From: Parcubacteria group bacterium Greene0416_36
GTDB lineage: Bacteria > Patescibacteriota > Patescibacteriia > VMEV01
NCBI GenBank assembly: GCA_007375725.1
Contig: VMEV01000002.1
Coordinates: forward strand, 1 to 39,501
Length of the DNA: 39,501 bases
Direction of reading: 5' to 3'
This document shows positions 16,711 to 29,794 of the stretch, piece by piece (position 1 is the stretch's first letter; every line of letters begins with the position of its first letter). The notes below the pieces were generated by a model. The model searched no databases and was not told the origin of the DNA. It was given only the letters and a program-made list of their open reading frames with translations. A program made the translations under genes and the position numbers.

Positions 16711-18252
16711 ATGTCAAAAGCAATTATCGAACAACTGAAAAAAAATATTGATGCCTTTTCTGTGGAAGTACAAAGCCAGTCCATGGGCGTGGTGGAAGAA
16801 CTGTCCGATGGTGTGGTCAAGATTTCTGGGCTCCGCAATGTGCAGATGTCTGAAATGCTCTCCATCGAAACAGAAAAAGGGCCCGTGACCGCGACGGTTT
16901 TCAATTTGGAAGAATATGGAGTCGGCGCCGTAGTGCTGGGCTCTTTTGCTGCGGTTCGCGCGGGCCAAAAAGTCACTCCTAGGGGTCAGATTTTGTCGGT
17001 TCCTGTTTCCGAGTCTGTCATCGGCCGAGTGGTCAATGCTTTGGGTGAGCCTGTTGATGGCAAGGGCATGATTCCGAAAGATGGGAAGACCCAGGAGCGA
17101 CTGGTGGAATATCCTTCTCCCGGAGTGCTTGACCGCGAATCTGTGAAAGTTCCATTGCACACCGGCATTAAGGCCATTGACGGCATGATTCCCATTGGCC
17201 GTGGACAGCGACAGTTGATTATTGGTGACCGCCAGACCGGCAAAACGTCCTTGGTTCTGGACGCCATTATCAATCAGCAAAATGATACTCGTCACCCCCT
17301 CCCGATTTGTATTTACGTGGCCATTGGTCAGAAGCAGTCGACCATTGCCCGCGTCGCTCGCACCCTCGAAGATGCGGGAGCTTTGAAATATACTATTATC
17401 GTTGCCGCCAGCGCCACCGATGCGGCTCCTCTTCAGTTTTTGGCGCCTTACGCGGGTGTGGCCATCGGCGAATATTTTATGGAAAAAGGACGCGATGTGC
17501 TCATTGCCTATGATGATTTGTCCAAACATGCGGTGGCTTATCGCCAGATTTCACTGCTACTCCGCCGTCCACCAGGACGCGAGGCTTATCCCGGAGATAT
17601 TTTCTATCTGCATTCTCGGCTTCTCGAGCGCGCGGCTAAACTGTCAAAGGAAAAAGGATCCGGTTCCATCACTGCTCTTCCAATCATTGAAACCCAGCTG
17701 GGCGACGTGTCCGCCTATATTCCGACCAATGTGATTTCGATCACGGACGGACAGATTTATCTTGAAGCTGATTTGTTCCATCAGGGGATCCGGCCCGCGG
17801 TGAACGTGGGTTTGTCCGTGTCTCGCGTGGGATCTGCGGCTCAGACCAAGGCCATGAAAAAGGTGGCCGGGAAAATCCGTCTGGAACTCGCTCAGTTCCG
17901 CGAACTCCAGGCTTTCGTGCAATTTGCTTCTGAACTTGATGAAGCCACCACTAAGCGAATCAAGCGAGGAAAACTTCTCACTGAAGCATTGAAGCAAACC
18001 AACGGCGATCCGCTCGGATTTCAGTTTCAGGTGATTTTGTTTTATGCCGCGACTAATGGCTTTATGGATGGCATTCCAGACAATCACGTTCGAGACACGG
18101 AAGCGAAACTCTATCAATATTTCAAAGATTTCAAGCAGAAAGATATTTTGGATCCTATTGCGGCCGGAGGAGAGATCACTCCCGAAATCGAAGCCAAGAT
18201 CAAGGAGGCTTTGACGGCTTTTATTGCGGGTCTTGCCACAAAAGCTAAATAA
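16711..18252 (+). CDS. atpA: F-type ATP synthase subunit alpha
   Basis: GDRQTGKTSLVLDAIINQQ, AVAYRQISLLLRRPPGREAYPGDIFYLHSRLLERAAK, RPAVNVGLSVSRVGSAAQ. Confidence 0.98.
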   Translation: MSKAIIEQLKKNIDAFSVEVQSQSMGVVEELSDGVVKISGLRNVQMSEMLSIETEKGPVTATVFNLEEYGVGAVVLGSFAAVRAGQKVTPRGQILSVPVSESVIGRVVNALGEPVDGKGMIPKDGKTQERLVEYPSPGVLDRESVKVPLHTGIKAIDGMIPIGRGQRQLIIGDRQTGKTSLVLDAIINQQNDTRHPLPICIYVAIGQKQSTIARVARTLEDAGALKYTIIVAASATDAAPLQFLAPYAGVAIGEYFMEKGRDVLIAYDDLSKHAVAYRQISLLLRRPPGREAYPGDIFYLHSRLLERAAKLSKEKGSGSITALPIIETQLGDVSAYIPTNVISITDGQIYLEADLFHQGIRPAVNVGLSVSRVGSAAQTKAMKKVAGKIRLELAQFRELQAFVQFASELDEATTKRIKRGKLLTEALKQTNGDPLGFQFQVILFYAATNGFMDGIPDNHVRDTEAKLYQYFKDFKQKDILDPIAAGGEITPEIEAKIKEALTAFIAGLATKAK

Positions 18253-18255
18253 AAT

Positions 18256-19170
18256 ATGGCTTCTCGACATGAAACCAAACGCAGAATGAAGGCGGTATCC
18301 AGCACACGGCAAATAACCAAGGCCATGGAAATGGTGGCTGCCGTCAAAATGAGAAAAAGCCAGGCTTTATCTTTGGTTTCTCGTCCGTATGCTCGGGAAG
18401 CTTTGGGGCTTTTGGATTATTTATTGTCCAAAACCACGACTCTGCCTAGTCTCATGGTCGTGCGTTCCGTATCCAGAAAATTGGTTGTGCTCATTGCTTC
18501 TGACCGCGGTTTTGCAGGGGCTTTTAATACCAATGTGTTCCGTGCCTTTGATGCCTTTCTAGCCAAAGAATCCGATGTGTCCGCTTTAGTATTTGCGGCG
18601 GTTGGGAAAAAAGCGCGAGAATATTTGGAACGCCGAAAATTGCTGGTGTCCGTTTCTTTTTTCCGATTTGGCGATTTCGTGGATCGAGACCTCATGACAC
18701 CTTTGTTCGATTGGGTTGTGGGTGGCTATACCCAGGGACAATGGGACCGGGTAACGGTTGTGTCGGGTCACTTCCGTACCACGCTCAAGCAGAGATTCGA
18801 AGCCCTAGATGTATTGCCGCTGGGACGAGAGTCTATCCAGAAATTCATGGATACCATCATTCCTGAGTCTGGCAAGTTTTCTGAATATGAGAGTCCCGCC
18901 GCGAGCCATACCTTTCCTTTTGAGTTCAAAATCGAGCCTTCTGCGGAGATACTACTTGAATCGATCAGCCGCAATTTGGTGGATCTGAGTCTTTATTATC
19001 TGATTCTCCATGCCAATGCCGCGGAACATTCCGCCCGCGTTCTGGCCATGAATCAGGCCTCGGAAAATGCCAAAGAGGTGGGGAGAGAGTTGTCACTTCA
19101 ATATAATAAAATGCGCCAAGGAGCGATTACCCAAGAAATTATGGAAATTGTGGCGGGCAGTATGAACTAA
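18256..19170 (+). CDS. atpG: F-type ATP synthase subunit gamma
   Basis: RRMKAVSSTRQITKAMEMVAAVKMRKSQ...SDRGFAGAFNTNVFR...YNKMRQGAITQEIMEIVAGSMN. Confidence 0.97.
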   Translation: MASRHETKRRMKAVSSTRQITKAMEMVAAVKMRKSQALSLVSRPYAREALGLLDYLLSKTTTLPSLMVVRSVSRKLVVLIASDRGFAGAFNTNVFRAFDAFLAKESDVSALVFAAVGKKAREYLERRKLLVSVSFFRFGDFVDRDLMTPLFDWVVGGYTQGQWDRVTVVSGHFRTTLKQRFEALDVLPLGRESIQKFMDTIIPESGKFSEYESPAASHTFPFEFKIEPSAEILLESISRNLVDLSLYYLILHANAAEHSARVLAMNQASENAKEVGRELSLQYNKMRQGAITQEIMEIVAGSMN

Positions 19171-20607
<1,437 letters not shown>

Positions 20608-20610
20608 TTT

Positions 20611-20859
20611 ATGATATTTCGTATTTACACACTCAAAAAACAATATCTCGAAAAAGAACTGGTCCGGCTGACCTTGGGGACGGATATTGGCCAATTAACT
20701 GTGCTCGATCATCACGTTCCGTATCTGACCGCCGCTCGGGGAGGGATGGTGGAATTAGAGACCTCGGATGGATTGGTCGAGAAATTGGAGGTCACCAGAG
20801 GAGTCCTCGAAGTGCTTCCCGGCAGTCGAGTGAATTTGCTCGCGGATTTGCGTGTATAA
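20611..20859 (+). CDS. atpC: F-type ATP synthase subunit epsilon, beta-sandwich domain only
   Basis: LGTDIGQLTVLDHHVPYLTAARGGMVELETSDG; 82 aa; last gene of the operon. Confidence 0.88.
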   Translation: MIFRIYTLKKQYLEKELVRLTLGTDIGQLTVLDHHVPYLTAARGGMVELETSDGLVEKLEVTRGVLEVLPGSRVNLLADLRV

Positions 20860-20881
20860 TTTTTGGTTTTTCGTATCTGAA

Positions 20882-20941
20882 AATCCTCTTGGCTGACGAT
20901 GCCCCTGGCATGAGTTTCTGACTCGGCGAGGGTTCTTTTTT
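20882..20941 (+). terminator. Branched (three-way-junction-like) terminator candidate after the atp operon
   Basis: Outer stem AATCCTC/GAGGGTT enclosing ATGCC-CCT-GGCAT and GAGT-TTCTG-ACTC, followed by CTTTTTTT. Confidence 0.55.
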
Positions 20942-20982
20942 TGTGTTAGAATAGAGGAAAAATTAGAGAATAATTTTGTTTT

Positions 20983-22416
20983 ATGGATAATGGAAAACAA
21001 ACATTGTTGGAGATTTTATCAATTCCGAGTGAAACTCGAACGATAGAATTTAAAAGAATGGGAAGTCGTCATGAATCGATTGAGAAAGTTTTAGAATCCA
21101 TTGTGGCTATGGCTAATACGGATGGTGGGATTTTATTTTTAGGAATTGATGATCCTGAAAAAACAAAATTGAATGGTTTTGATCGTATTTTTGGTATAGA
21201 AGAGAATTTGGAATTTTATGATGAATTAGGGCAAAATGTAAAAAAGATTTCTCCTCCGATTCCTTCTATTTGGCCACCAGAATTGATGCGGGTTGTTGAA
21301 AAAAAAGTTCGCATTGCTCAACTTATTGTTCCAAAAGTAGTAGATGGTTTTCGTGCAGTTGAAAATCATGTATTCATTAGAGGAGAAAAAGGAAATAGGC
21401 GATTATCTCCGCAAGAGATTGTTCATTTTGCCTATATTAAAGGTTTTGAGCATGCAGATACAGAGCCTGTTGATGTTTCTCTGAGGTTGTTACAAACTCA
21501 ATATTATGAATCTTGGAGGAAGAAGAGGGGCATTCCAGAGGATAAAATTGAAATTATTTTAGAAAAAACTGGGTTGGCTAATCTAGGTAATAAAGGTGAG
21601 TATCGTCCTAAGAGAGCTGCTGTTCTTTTATTTGCTGATTATCCTAATGATTTGATGGATACAAAATGTTCGATTCGTATTTTTCAATATTCAGGAAAGA
21701 TTGAAATGATACGTGAGACTTTAAATCTCATAGGTACTCCTAAAATATTCAATGGTCCTATAATTAAACAGATTATTGAGGTTCATGAATATGTGTTGAA
21801 CCTATTAAGAAATGGAATAAAAATTCCTTCTGGTTTTGTGACCCAATATCAGATACCAGAGAGAGCAATCAAAGAAGCAATTACAAACGCAGTAATACAT
21901 CGTGATTATCATACAAAAAGAGATATAGAAATTAAGATTTTTGAGGATCGAGTGGAAATTGATAGCCCTGGATTATTGCCATTTAATATTACTCCTTCAA
22001 ATATTGGCGTAGCTCGTGCTACTGGGTATCGTAATGATTTATTGGTTAAACATTTAAGAGAATTTCCAGATCCTCCAAACTTGGATCAGAGTGAGGGAGT
22101 TCGAGCTATGCGACAGACTATGAATGCTGTTGGTTTATATCCTCCTGTCTTTTTAACCTATCCAGTACTACAAGATTCTTTAAGAGTCATATTATTGAAT
22201 GAGAAAGCCCCAGGCGAATGGGATAAAGTATTCAATTACTTGACACAAAATAAATATATAAATAATAAAGAAGCTCGTTCTGTTCTTGGTATAGAAAGTG
22301 AGGTCAAAATGTCTAAGTTATTTAATAGATGGGTCAAAAAGAATTTACTTACAAAAATAGTTCCTCGTTCAAAATCAAAACGCAATATTCGTTATCGATT
22401 GCCATCAATTGGATAA
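20983..22416 (+). CDS. AlbA_2/Schlafen-type ATP-binding transcriptional regulator-like protein
   Basis: ETRTIEFKRMGSRHESIEKVLESIVAMANTDGGILFLGIDD and AIKEAITNAVIHRDYHTKRDIEIKIFEDRVEIDSPGLLPFNIT. Confidence 0.85.
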   Translation: MDNGKQTLLEILSIPSETRTIEFKRMGSRHESIEKVLESIVAMANTDGGILFLGIDDPEKTKLNGFDRIFGIEENLEFYDELGQNVKKISPPIPSIWPPELMRVVEKKVRIAQLIVPKVVDGFRAVENHVFIRGEKGNRRLSPQEIVHFAYIKGFEHADTEPVDVSLRLLQTQYYESWRKKRGIPEDKIEIILEKTGLANLGNKGEYRPKRAAVLLFADYPNDLMDTKCSIRIFQYSGKIEMIRETLNLIGTPKIFNGPIIKQIIEVHEYVLNLLRNGIKIPSGFVTQYQIPERAIKEAITNAVIHRDYHTKRDIEIKIFEDRVEIDSPGLLPFNITPSNIGVARATGYRNDLLVKHLREFPDPPNLDQSEGVRAMRQTMNAVGLYPPVFLTYPVLQDSLRVILLNEKAPGEWDKVFNYLTQNKYINNKEARSVLGIESEVKMSKLFNRWVKKNLLTKIVPRSKSKRNIRYRLPSIG

Positions 22417-22419
22417 TGG

Positions 22420-22450
22420 ATTCATTTACCTAGGGTAAAGGTAAATGAAT
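22420..22450. terminator. Hairpin downstream of the AlbA_2 gene
   Basis: ATTCATTTACC-TAGGGTAAA-GGTAAATGAAT; no poly-T tract. Confidence 0.5.
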
Positions 22451-22517
22451 TGAAAAATCCTTTACACTAGCCATTTTATATGCAGTTTGTTTACCTTTTG
22501 TCCTTATTTTTGAATGA

Positions 22518-24563
<2,046 letters not shown>

Positions 24564-24611
24564 TCATTTATCACGCTAGAGCCTGTCTTAGGGCGGCGAA
24601 ATAAAAAACAT

Positions 24612-26432
24612 ATGGAGAATTATGGAGAGGGATTTTTGCATAAACAGAATCCAAAACTACATGTTTCCGATTCAGTAGAACATGAGGCGAAAAGAAGAAA
24701 AATAAAGGGAGAAGAAGTGTCTCAAAAACCGGCAGAGAGAATCGCCGATTGGTTGGAAGTGATAAAAAAAACGCATACCGGGCATCGAGAGGATCCGCAA
24801 GTGATGGAGAGGATCAAAAATTATTATCATAAAGAGCATGTCATAAAAGAGGAAGAAATTCCGGAAAGTCACTACGAAACGCAAAGGAGAATCGCTCGGG
24901 AACAAGGGCATGGAGATATTGAAGTTACGGATGAAATGAAAAAACAATTGGCGGAATCCGTGATTCGTGATCAAGAGTCTACTTTAGACAATTGGGTGAA
25001 TTATTTTAGCTCTCCGGATTCGGACAGTTATCCGATGTGGGTAAAATATTGGGCATTCAAAGGGATGTTGAAGCTTTCCACTTTCGATAAGGAAAAACAT
25101 GTTTTTGGGAAACGAGATAAAGGGACGGTAGCGCCTTTTCCGGACCTGAATCGTGAAGCCTTGGCGTATGTGACGGATGTTTTGGCTAAACAAGTGAATA
25201 AGGAGAAGATAGAGGCGGATCCGGAAAACCCTGAACTCAAGAAATTACTGGCCGAAGCTAATTTTGGAAAGCTTTATGCTTACGCGATTGAGAAAGTGAC
25301 GCCCACGGGAGAAAGTGAATTGGAGAATACGCAAGGCGAGTGGATGAAGTACCCCCAGAATTCGGATCATATGCCGCTGGTCAGATCGCTCCAAGGACAT
25401 GGAACTGGCTGGTGCACGGCGGGAGAGTCGACGGCCCAAGCGTAGCTGCAAGGCGGAGATTTCTATGTTTATTATTCGATGGACAAAGAAAATAAGCCTT
25501 CTATCCCTAGAGCCGCTATTCGAATGGAAAACGGCGAAATCGCCGAGGTGAGAGGGATAGCCTCCGAACAGAATTTGGATCCCTATATCGGCAGTGTTGT
25601 GGATCAGAAATTGGGGGAATTTGCAGATGGAAAAGGTTATCAAAAGAAATCGGAGGATATGAAAAGGCTGACGGAAATAGATCGAAGGGAAAAGAATGGA
25701 GAATCATTGACAAAAGAAGATTTGAAATTTTTGTATGAAATCGAATCGAAGATTGAGGGATTTGGGTATGAGAAAGATCCTCGAATCGAAGAGATATTGG
25801 GGTATAGGGATGTTAGATCAGATCTTGTCTTGTCAACCGGTTATTCTCCTGAACAAATCAGTATGACGGAAGAGGAAGCTTTGTCTGGCGGAATTAAATT
25901 TCATTATGGGGATCTTAATCTTGGAGAGCTGGAATCAGCGGAAGGATTGGAGTTGCCGGAGAGCGTGGGAGGGGATCTTGATCTTAGTGAGCTGAAATCA
26001 GCGGAAGGATTGAAGCTGCCCGAAAGCGTGGGAGGGGGTCTTTATCTTTATAGATTGGAATCAGCGGAAGGATTGGAGTTGCCCAAAAGAGTGGGAGGGG
26101 ATCTTAATCTAAATGGATTGGAATCAGCGGAAGGATTGAAGTTGCCAGAGAGCATTAGAGGGTTTCTTGATCTTGGTGGGCTGAAATCAGCGAAAGGATT
26201 GGAGTTGCCGGAGAGCGTGGGAGGGGATCTTGATCTTAGTGAGCTGAAATCAGCGGAAGGATTGGAGTTGCCCAAAAGGGTGGGAGGGGATCTTAATCTT
26301 AGAGGGCTGAAATCAGCGGAAGGATTGGAGTTACCTGAAAGCGTGGGAGGGAGGCTTTATCTTAGTGGGCTGAAATCTGCGGAAAGGGAGGAATTGCAAA
26401 AGAAATATCCACAATTACGCATTGCCGCTTAA
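24612..26432 (+). pseudogene. Large hypothetical protein with LRR-like repeats, interrupted by one in-frame TAG (25443-25445)
   Basis: ORFs 24612-25445 and 25479-26432 share a frame with only one stop between them: ...GTGWCTAGESTAQA*LQGGDFYVYYSMDKENKPSIPRAAIRM... Confidence 0.75.
25935..26398 (+). repeat. 63-bp (21-aa) tandem repeats, seven full units plus a partial
   Basis: SAEGLELPESVGGDLDLSELK consensus repeated in frame; LRR-like spacing. Confidence 0.9.
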
Positions 26433-26452
26433 TTGAGAAGTTATTTTCCTTT

Positions 26453-26576
26453 GTGTCTTCCAAAACCGATTACGTCCTAGCCGGCGAAGAGGCGGGATCG
26501 AAATTGGAGAGGGCGAAGGGAATTGGGGGTGAATGTGATTGGGGAGGGGGAGTTGATGGAATTAATGAAGAATTAA
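26453..26576 (+). pseudogene. Degenerate second copy of the ligA 3' end (BRCT C-terminus)
   Basis: [22 protein letters not shown], then a 1-nt frameshift to ELGVNVIGEGELMELMKN*, against Lig[42 protein letters not shown]. Confidence 0.85.
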
Positions 26577-26586
26577 AAAAACATTT

Positions 26587-27673
26587 ATGTCAGAAAAAAA
26601 TTTTGAGGCTCAGATACGGAGAGAAGGAAAAAAAGCTGAAGAATCTGGCCATGTTGATTATCTTGTAGAAACGGGGAAGTTAGAGAAAAAAATGAAAGAT
26701 GAAGATATTGATATTGTTGAAAATCAAGAAGGACAAGAAGTGATAATGTGTCCAGTTTGTCATTCTGTGGGTTTGCATTGGGAAAGATGCCTCAAAAATC
26801 AGGAGAATTTGGGTGCGGAAGTAGCGATACAATTGATAGATATTGGTGGGGCAGTGACTGTAGCAGAGAATTTGGAAAAATTTAGAGGTTTGGATAAGAG
26901 AGATGCCTTATTGTTGAGGCATGAGATTCTTTCTCGAAGAATTCCTGGGAGGAGGCCAGATTCTCTTCTCGACCTTTCTCAAAAAATGACAGATTTCTTT
27001 GGTTTGGATGATAATAAACCGAAAAAAGTAAGATATTCGCTGGAAGATCATTTGGAATCCGAGGAGTATAAGAAATACTTGAGTATGTTGGAAGTGGAAA
27101 TTAAATTGGGATTGGAGCAAAGGCGAAGAAATATAAAGGAATTAATTGATCAGGAAAAATTATCTGATCGTCAGAAAATATCTTTAGAGAAAGCTCAGGA
27201 TTTTTGTGAAACTGTATCTGGAAGATTTGCAAAGGAGTTCGGTGAGATTCTGGTTCAGTATTCTCGTGAGCGGAAAGAGATTTCTAATGAGATGAAGAAG
27301 TTTTTACTGGATAAAAAATTTGATTTACCACAGTTTACTGTTGCAAATGGGGAAAAAGCATCAGAATTGTTGCGGGATTTAGGATTTTCTTCATCAGGTG
27401 ATCTCAATGATCAAGCCTTGCTTTTAGTTTTTCAGTTGCCGAGACCTTTGTCATTTTTTTGGTGGAAAGGGGGAGCGACATTCCTGGGGTTCTCATGCTG
27501 TAGATATAGAAGATAAGGCTATTGAATGGGGACATCTTTATCGTGAGTTAATGCCGATAGTATGGGAGACACAGGGTTTTTACGAACAGGAAGAGGGGAT
27601 GAATTTTAATAGGGTGAATGAGGTGGGACAACATGATCCAGCGAAATATTATTACGTGTGGGAGGTGAGTTGA
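26587..27673 (+). pseudogene. Hypothetical Cys-motif protein, frameshifted near 27469-27473
   Basis: ORF 26587-27516 ends out of frame; the +1 frame continues ERHSWGSHAVDIEDKAIEWGHLYRELMPIVWETQGFYEQEEGMNFNRVNEVGQHDPAKYYYVWEVS*. Confidence 0.7.
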
Positions 27674-27706
27674 TATGTATTTACTAGATTAGGGCTTTGG
27701 TTGTGG

Positions 27707-27746
27707 TTTTTTGTAGAGACGCGCCATGGCGCGTCTCTACAAAAAA
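27707..27746. repeat. Perfect palindrome (family C), copy 1
   Basis: TTTTTTGTAGAGACGCGCCATGGCGCGTCTCTACAAAAAA, 40 bp. Confidence 0.95.
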
Positions 27747-27900
27747 TTACTGGAAAATAATAGATTTGTAGTCTGGATTGGGGGATTCGTATAGTACGAT
27801 ATACTAATAACACCAGTATTCGTATACTATGGTTTACTAAACAGAAAATATTCGATAACTTGTATTTATTGAAATACTTACTGTATTTAAAGTATTGTTT

Positions 27901-28188
27901 ATGTTAAATCGCGAAGAAGTAAAACACATCGCCAAGCTCGCCCGCATCGATATTACTCCCGAAGAATTGGATCGTTTTACCGGTCAGATATCGGGTATTT
28001 TGGAGTATGTGGGAGTGCTGGATAAGCTGGAGATTCTAGAGCCAAAAACGACGTATTCGTGGGATGATTTTAAGAATTCTTTGCGGGAGGATGTTGCGGT
28101 GGATTGCGACAGGCCCGTGCAACAAAAAATCATCGATGCCGCCCCCGAGAAGCAATGGGGGTATGTTAAAGTTAAGTCCGTGTTTTAA
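27901..28188 (+). CDS. gatC: Asp-tRNA(Asn)/Glu-tRNA(Gln) amidotransferase subunit C
   Basis: MLNREEVKHIAKLARIDITPEELDRFTGQISGILEYVGVLDKLE. Confidence 0.93.
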   Translation: MLNREEVKHIAKLARIDITPEELDRFTGQISGILEYVGVLDKLEILEPKTTYSWDDFKNSLREDVAVDCDRPVQQKIIDAAPEKQWGYVKVKSVF

Positions 28189-28198
28189 ATAGTGTTTT

Positions 28199-28254
28199 GG
28201 TTGTAATTTTTTGTAGAGACGCGCCATGGCGCGTCTCTACAAAAAATTACAACC
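28199..28254. repeat. Perfect palindrome (family C), copy 2
   Basis: GGTTGTAATTTTTTGTAGAGACGCGCCATGGCGCGTCTCTACAAAAAATTACAACC, 56 bp. Confidence 0.95.
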
Positions 28255-28270
28255 CACTCACTAGTTCCAT

Positions 28271-29776
28271 ATGAATGAACTATTTAAAAAAAACATCGTC
28301 GGCCTGCATAAAATGCTGGTCGAAAAAGAAATATCGGCTATTGAACTGGCCGGTGCATTTTTGAATCGGATCGCGGATAAAGACAAATCCGTGAGGGCTT
28401 TTGTGTCGGTGACGGAAGAAGAAGCCAAGAAGTCAGCTTTGGCAGTGGATCAGAAAATTGCCAAGGGTCAATTCATCGGCCTTTTGGAAGGCATTCCTGC
28501 GTCGGTCAAGGATGTGCTCGCCACGGCCGGTACGAAAACCACGGCAAGTTCTAATATGTTGGCCAATTACGTTCCGCCGTATGATGCCACATCGGTGGAA
28601 AAGTTGGGGCGTGAGGGACTTGTCATGCTGGGAAAAACCAACTGCGATGCCTTTGCTCACGGAGCTTCCACCGAAAATTCGGATTTTTTCCAGACTCATA
28701 ATCCGTGGGATCTGGATCGTATTCCGGGTGGATCGAGCGGGGGAGCGGCGGCATCGGTGGCGGGGAGTATGTCGGTATATGCTTTGGGGACGGATACGGG
28801 GGGATCTATTCGTTCTCCGGCGAATTATTGCGGGATCGTGGGGATCAAACCCAGCTATGGCCGGGTTTCTCGCCATGGGCTCTTTGCCATGACTTCGTCC
28901 AATGATACGGTCGGCGTGATGGCCAAAAATGTGGAAGACTGTGCCTTGGTTTTGGGTGCTATGGCCGGAGAAGACGCCAAAGACGCCACGACTCGGCGCA
29001 CCAAGGTTCCCAATTATCATGAAGAAATCAAGAAATTCAATTTTAAAGACAAAAAAATCGGCATTCCCAAAGAGTATTTTGGGGAGGGGATGCATGGAGG
29101 CGTAAGATCGGCCGTAGAGGGAGCGATTGCCAAAATGGAGTCACTGGGCGCGAAGATTGTGCCGATTTCATTGCCTCATACTCAGTATGCGGTGGCGATC
29201 TATTACATCGTGACTCCGTCGGAAGTGAGTTCCAATTTAGCTCGTTATGACGGCATCAAATATGGCTATTCCGTGATGTCGGATTTATCCCGAAAAGACC
29301 AGATCAAAGACTTGCTCGATGTGTATACCCAGTCCCGAAAATACGGTTTTGGCGCCGAAGCCAAACGTCGCATCATGATCGGCACCTACGCGCTCTCGAG
29401 CGGGTATCACGATGCGTATTACAAGAAAGCTACTGCCGCGCGTCATTTGCTCGCGGATGATTTCAAGACCGCTTTTAAATCGGTGGATTTCATTGCCACG
29501 CCGGTTGCTCCCACTTTGCCGTGCAGGCTTGGAGAAAAGGTGAGTGATCCGCTGGCTTTATATCTCGAGGATATTTATTTGGCCGCAGTGAGTCTTTCCG
29601 GTCTTCCAGCCTTGTCCGTGCCTTGCGGATTTGCTCGAGACGGCCAGGGTGATACAATAGATCTGCCCGTCGGTTTGCAGTTGATCGGAAATTATTTCGA
29701 TGAGTCGACTATTTTGGGTGCGGCTTATCATTATGAGCAGTCCGAGGAGTGGAGACTCCGGTACCCAAATATTTAA
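28271..29776 (+). CDS. gatA: Asp-tRNA(Asn)/Glu-tRNA(Gln) amidotransferase subunit A
   Basis: Amidase signature [51 protein letters not shown]. Confidence 0.97.
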   Translation: MNELFKKNIVGLHKMLVEKEISAIELAGAFLNRIADKDKSVRAFVSVTEEEAKKSALAVDQKIAKGQFIGLLEGIPASVKDVLATAGTKTTASSNMLANYVPPYDATSVEKLGREGLVMLGKTNCDAFAHGASTENSDFFQTHNPWDLDRIPGGSSGGAAASVAGSMSVYALGTDTGGSIRSPANYCGIVGIKPSYGRVSRHGLFAMTSSNDTVGVMAKNVEDCALVLGAMAGEDAKDATTRRTKVPNYHEEIKKFNFKDKKIGIPKEYFGEGMHGGVRSAVEGAIAKMESLGAKIVPISLPHTQYAVAIYYIVTPSEVSSNLARYDGIKYGYSVMSDLSRKDQIKDLLDVYTQSRKYGFGAEAKRRIMIGTYALSSGYHDAYYKKATAARHLLADDFKTAFKSVDFIATPVAPTLPCRLGEKVSDPLALYLEDIYLAAVSLSGLPALSVPCGFARDGQGDTIDLPVGLQLIGNYFDESTILGAAYHYEQSEEWRLRYPNI

Positions 29777-29794
29777 AAAAAGCTTGCTTGTCTT

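Noticed and set aside
16714-17529. 271-aa minus-strand ORF, and similar antisense ORFs (19525-20187, 17644-18312, 28433-29095, 9860-10468)
   Set aside because: They lie antisense to clearly identified conserved genes (atpA, atpD, gatA, pilC) and have compositions expected from antisense codon bias.
20983-22416. Phage-defence system built on the AlbA_2/Schlafen-like gene
   Set aside because: It is a single gene between the atp operon and ligA with no recognisable defence partner; AlbA_2/HATPase proteins are common regulators.
24564-24611. Possible third copy of the double-hairpin element after ligA (GCTAGAGCCTGTCTTAGGGCGGCG)
   Set aside because: Only loosely similar to the copies at 4417 and 10602; pairing is not preserved well enough to call.
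25443-25445. Alternative genetic code (TAG as sense, or TGA as Gly)
   Set aside because: TAG ends pilM, pilC and atpE, and TGA ends the RHS gene, atpB, the RelE-like toxin and the MNT gene at sensible positions, so standard stops apply.
25935-26398. Regular repeats resembling a CRISPR array
   Set aside because: The 63-bp units are contiguous, coding and in frame with no spacers; no cas genes nearby.
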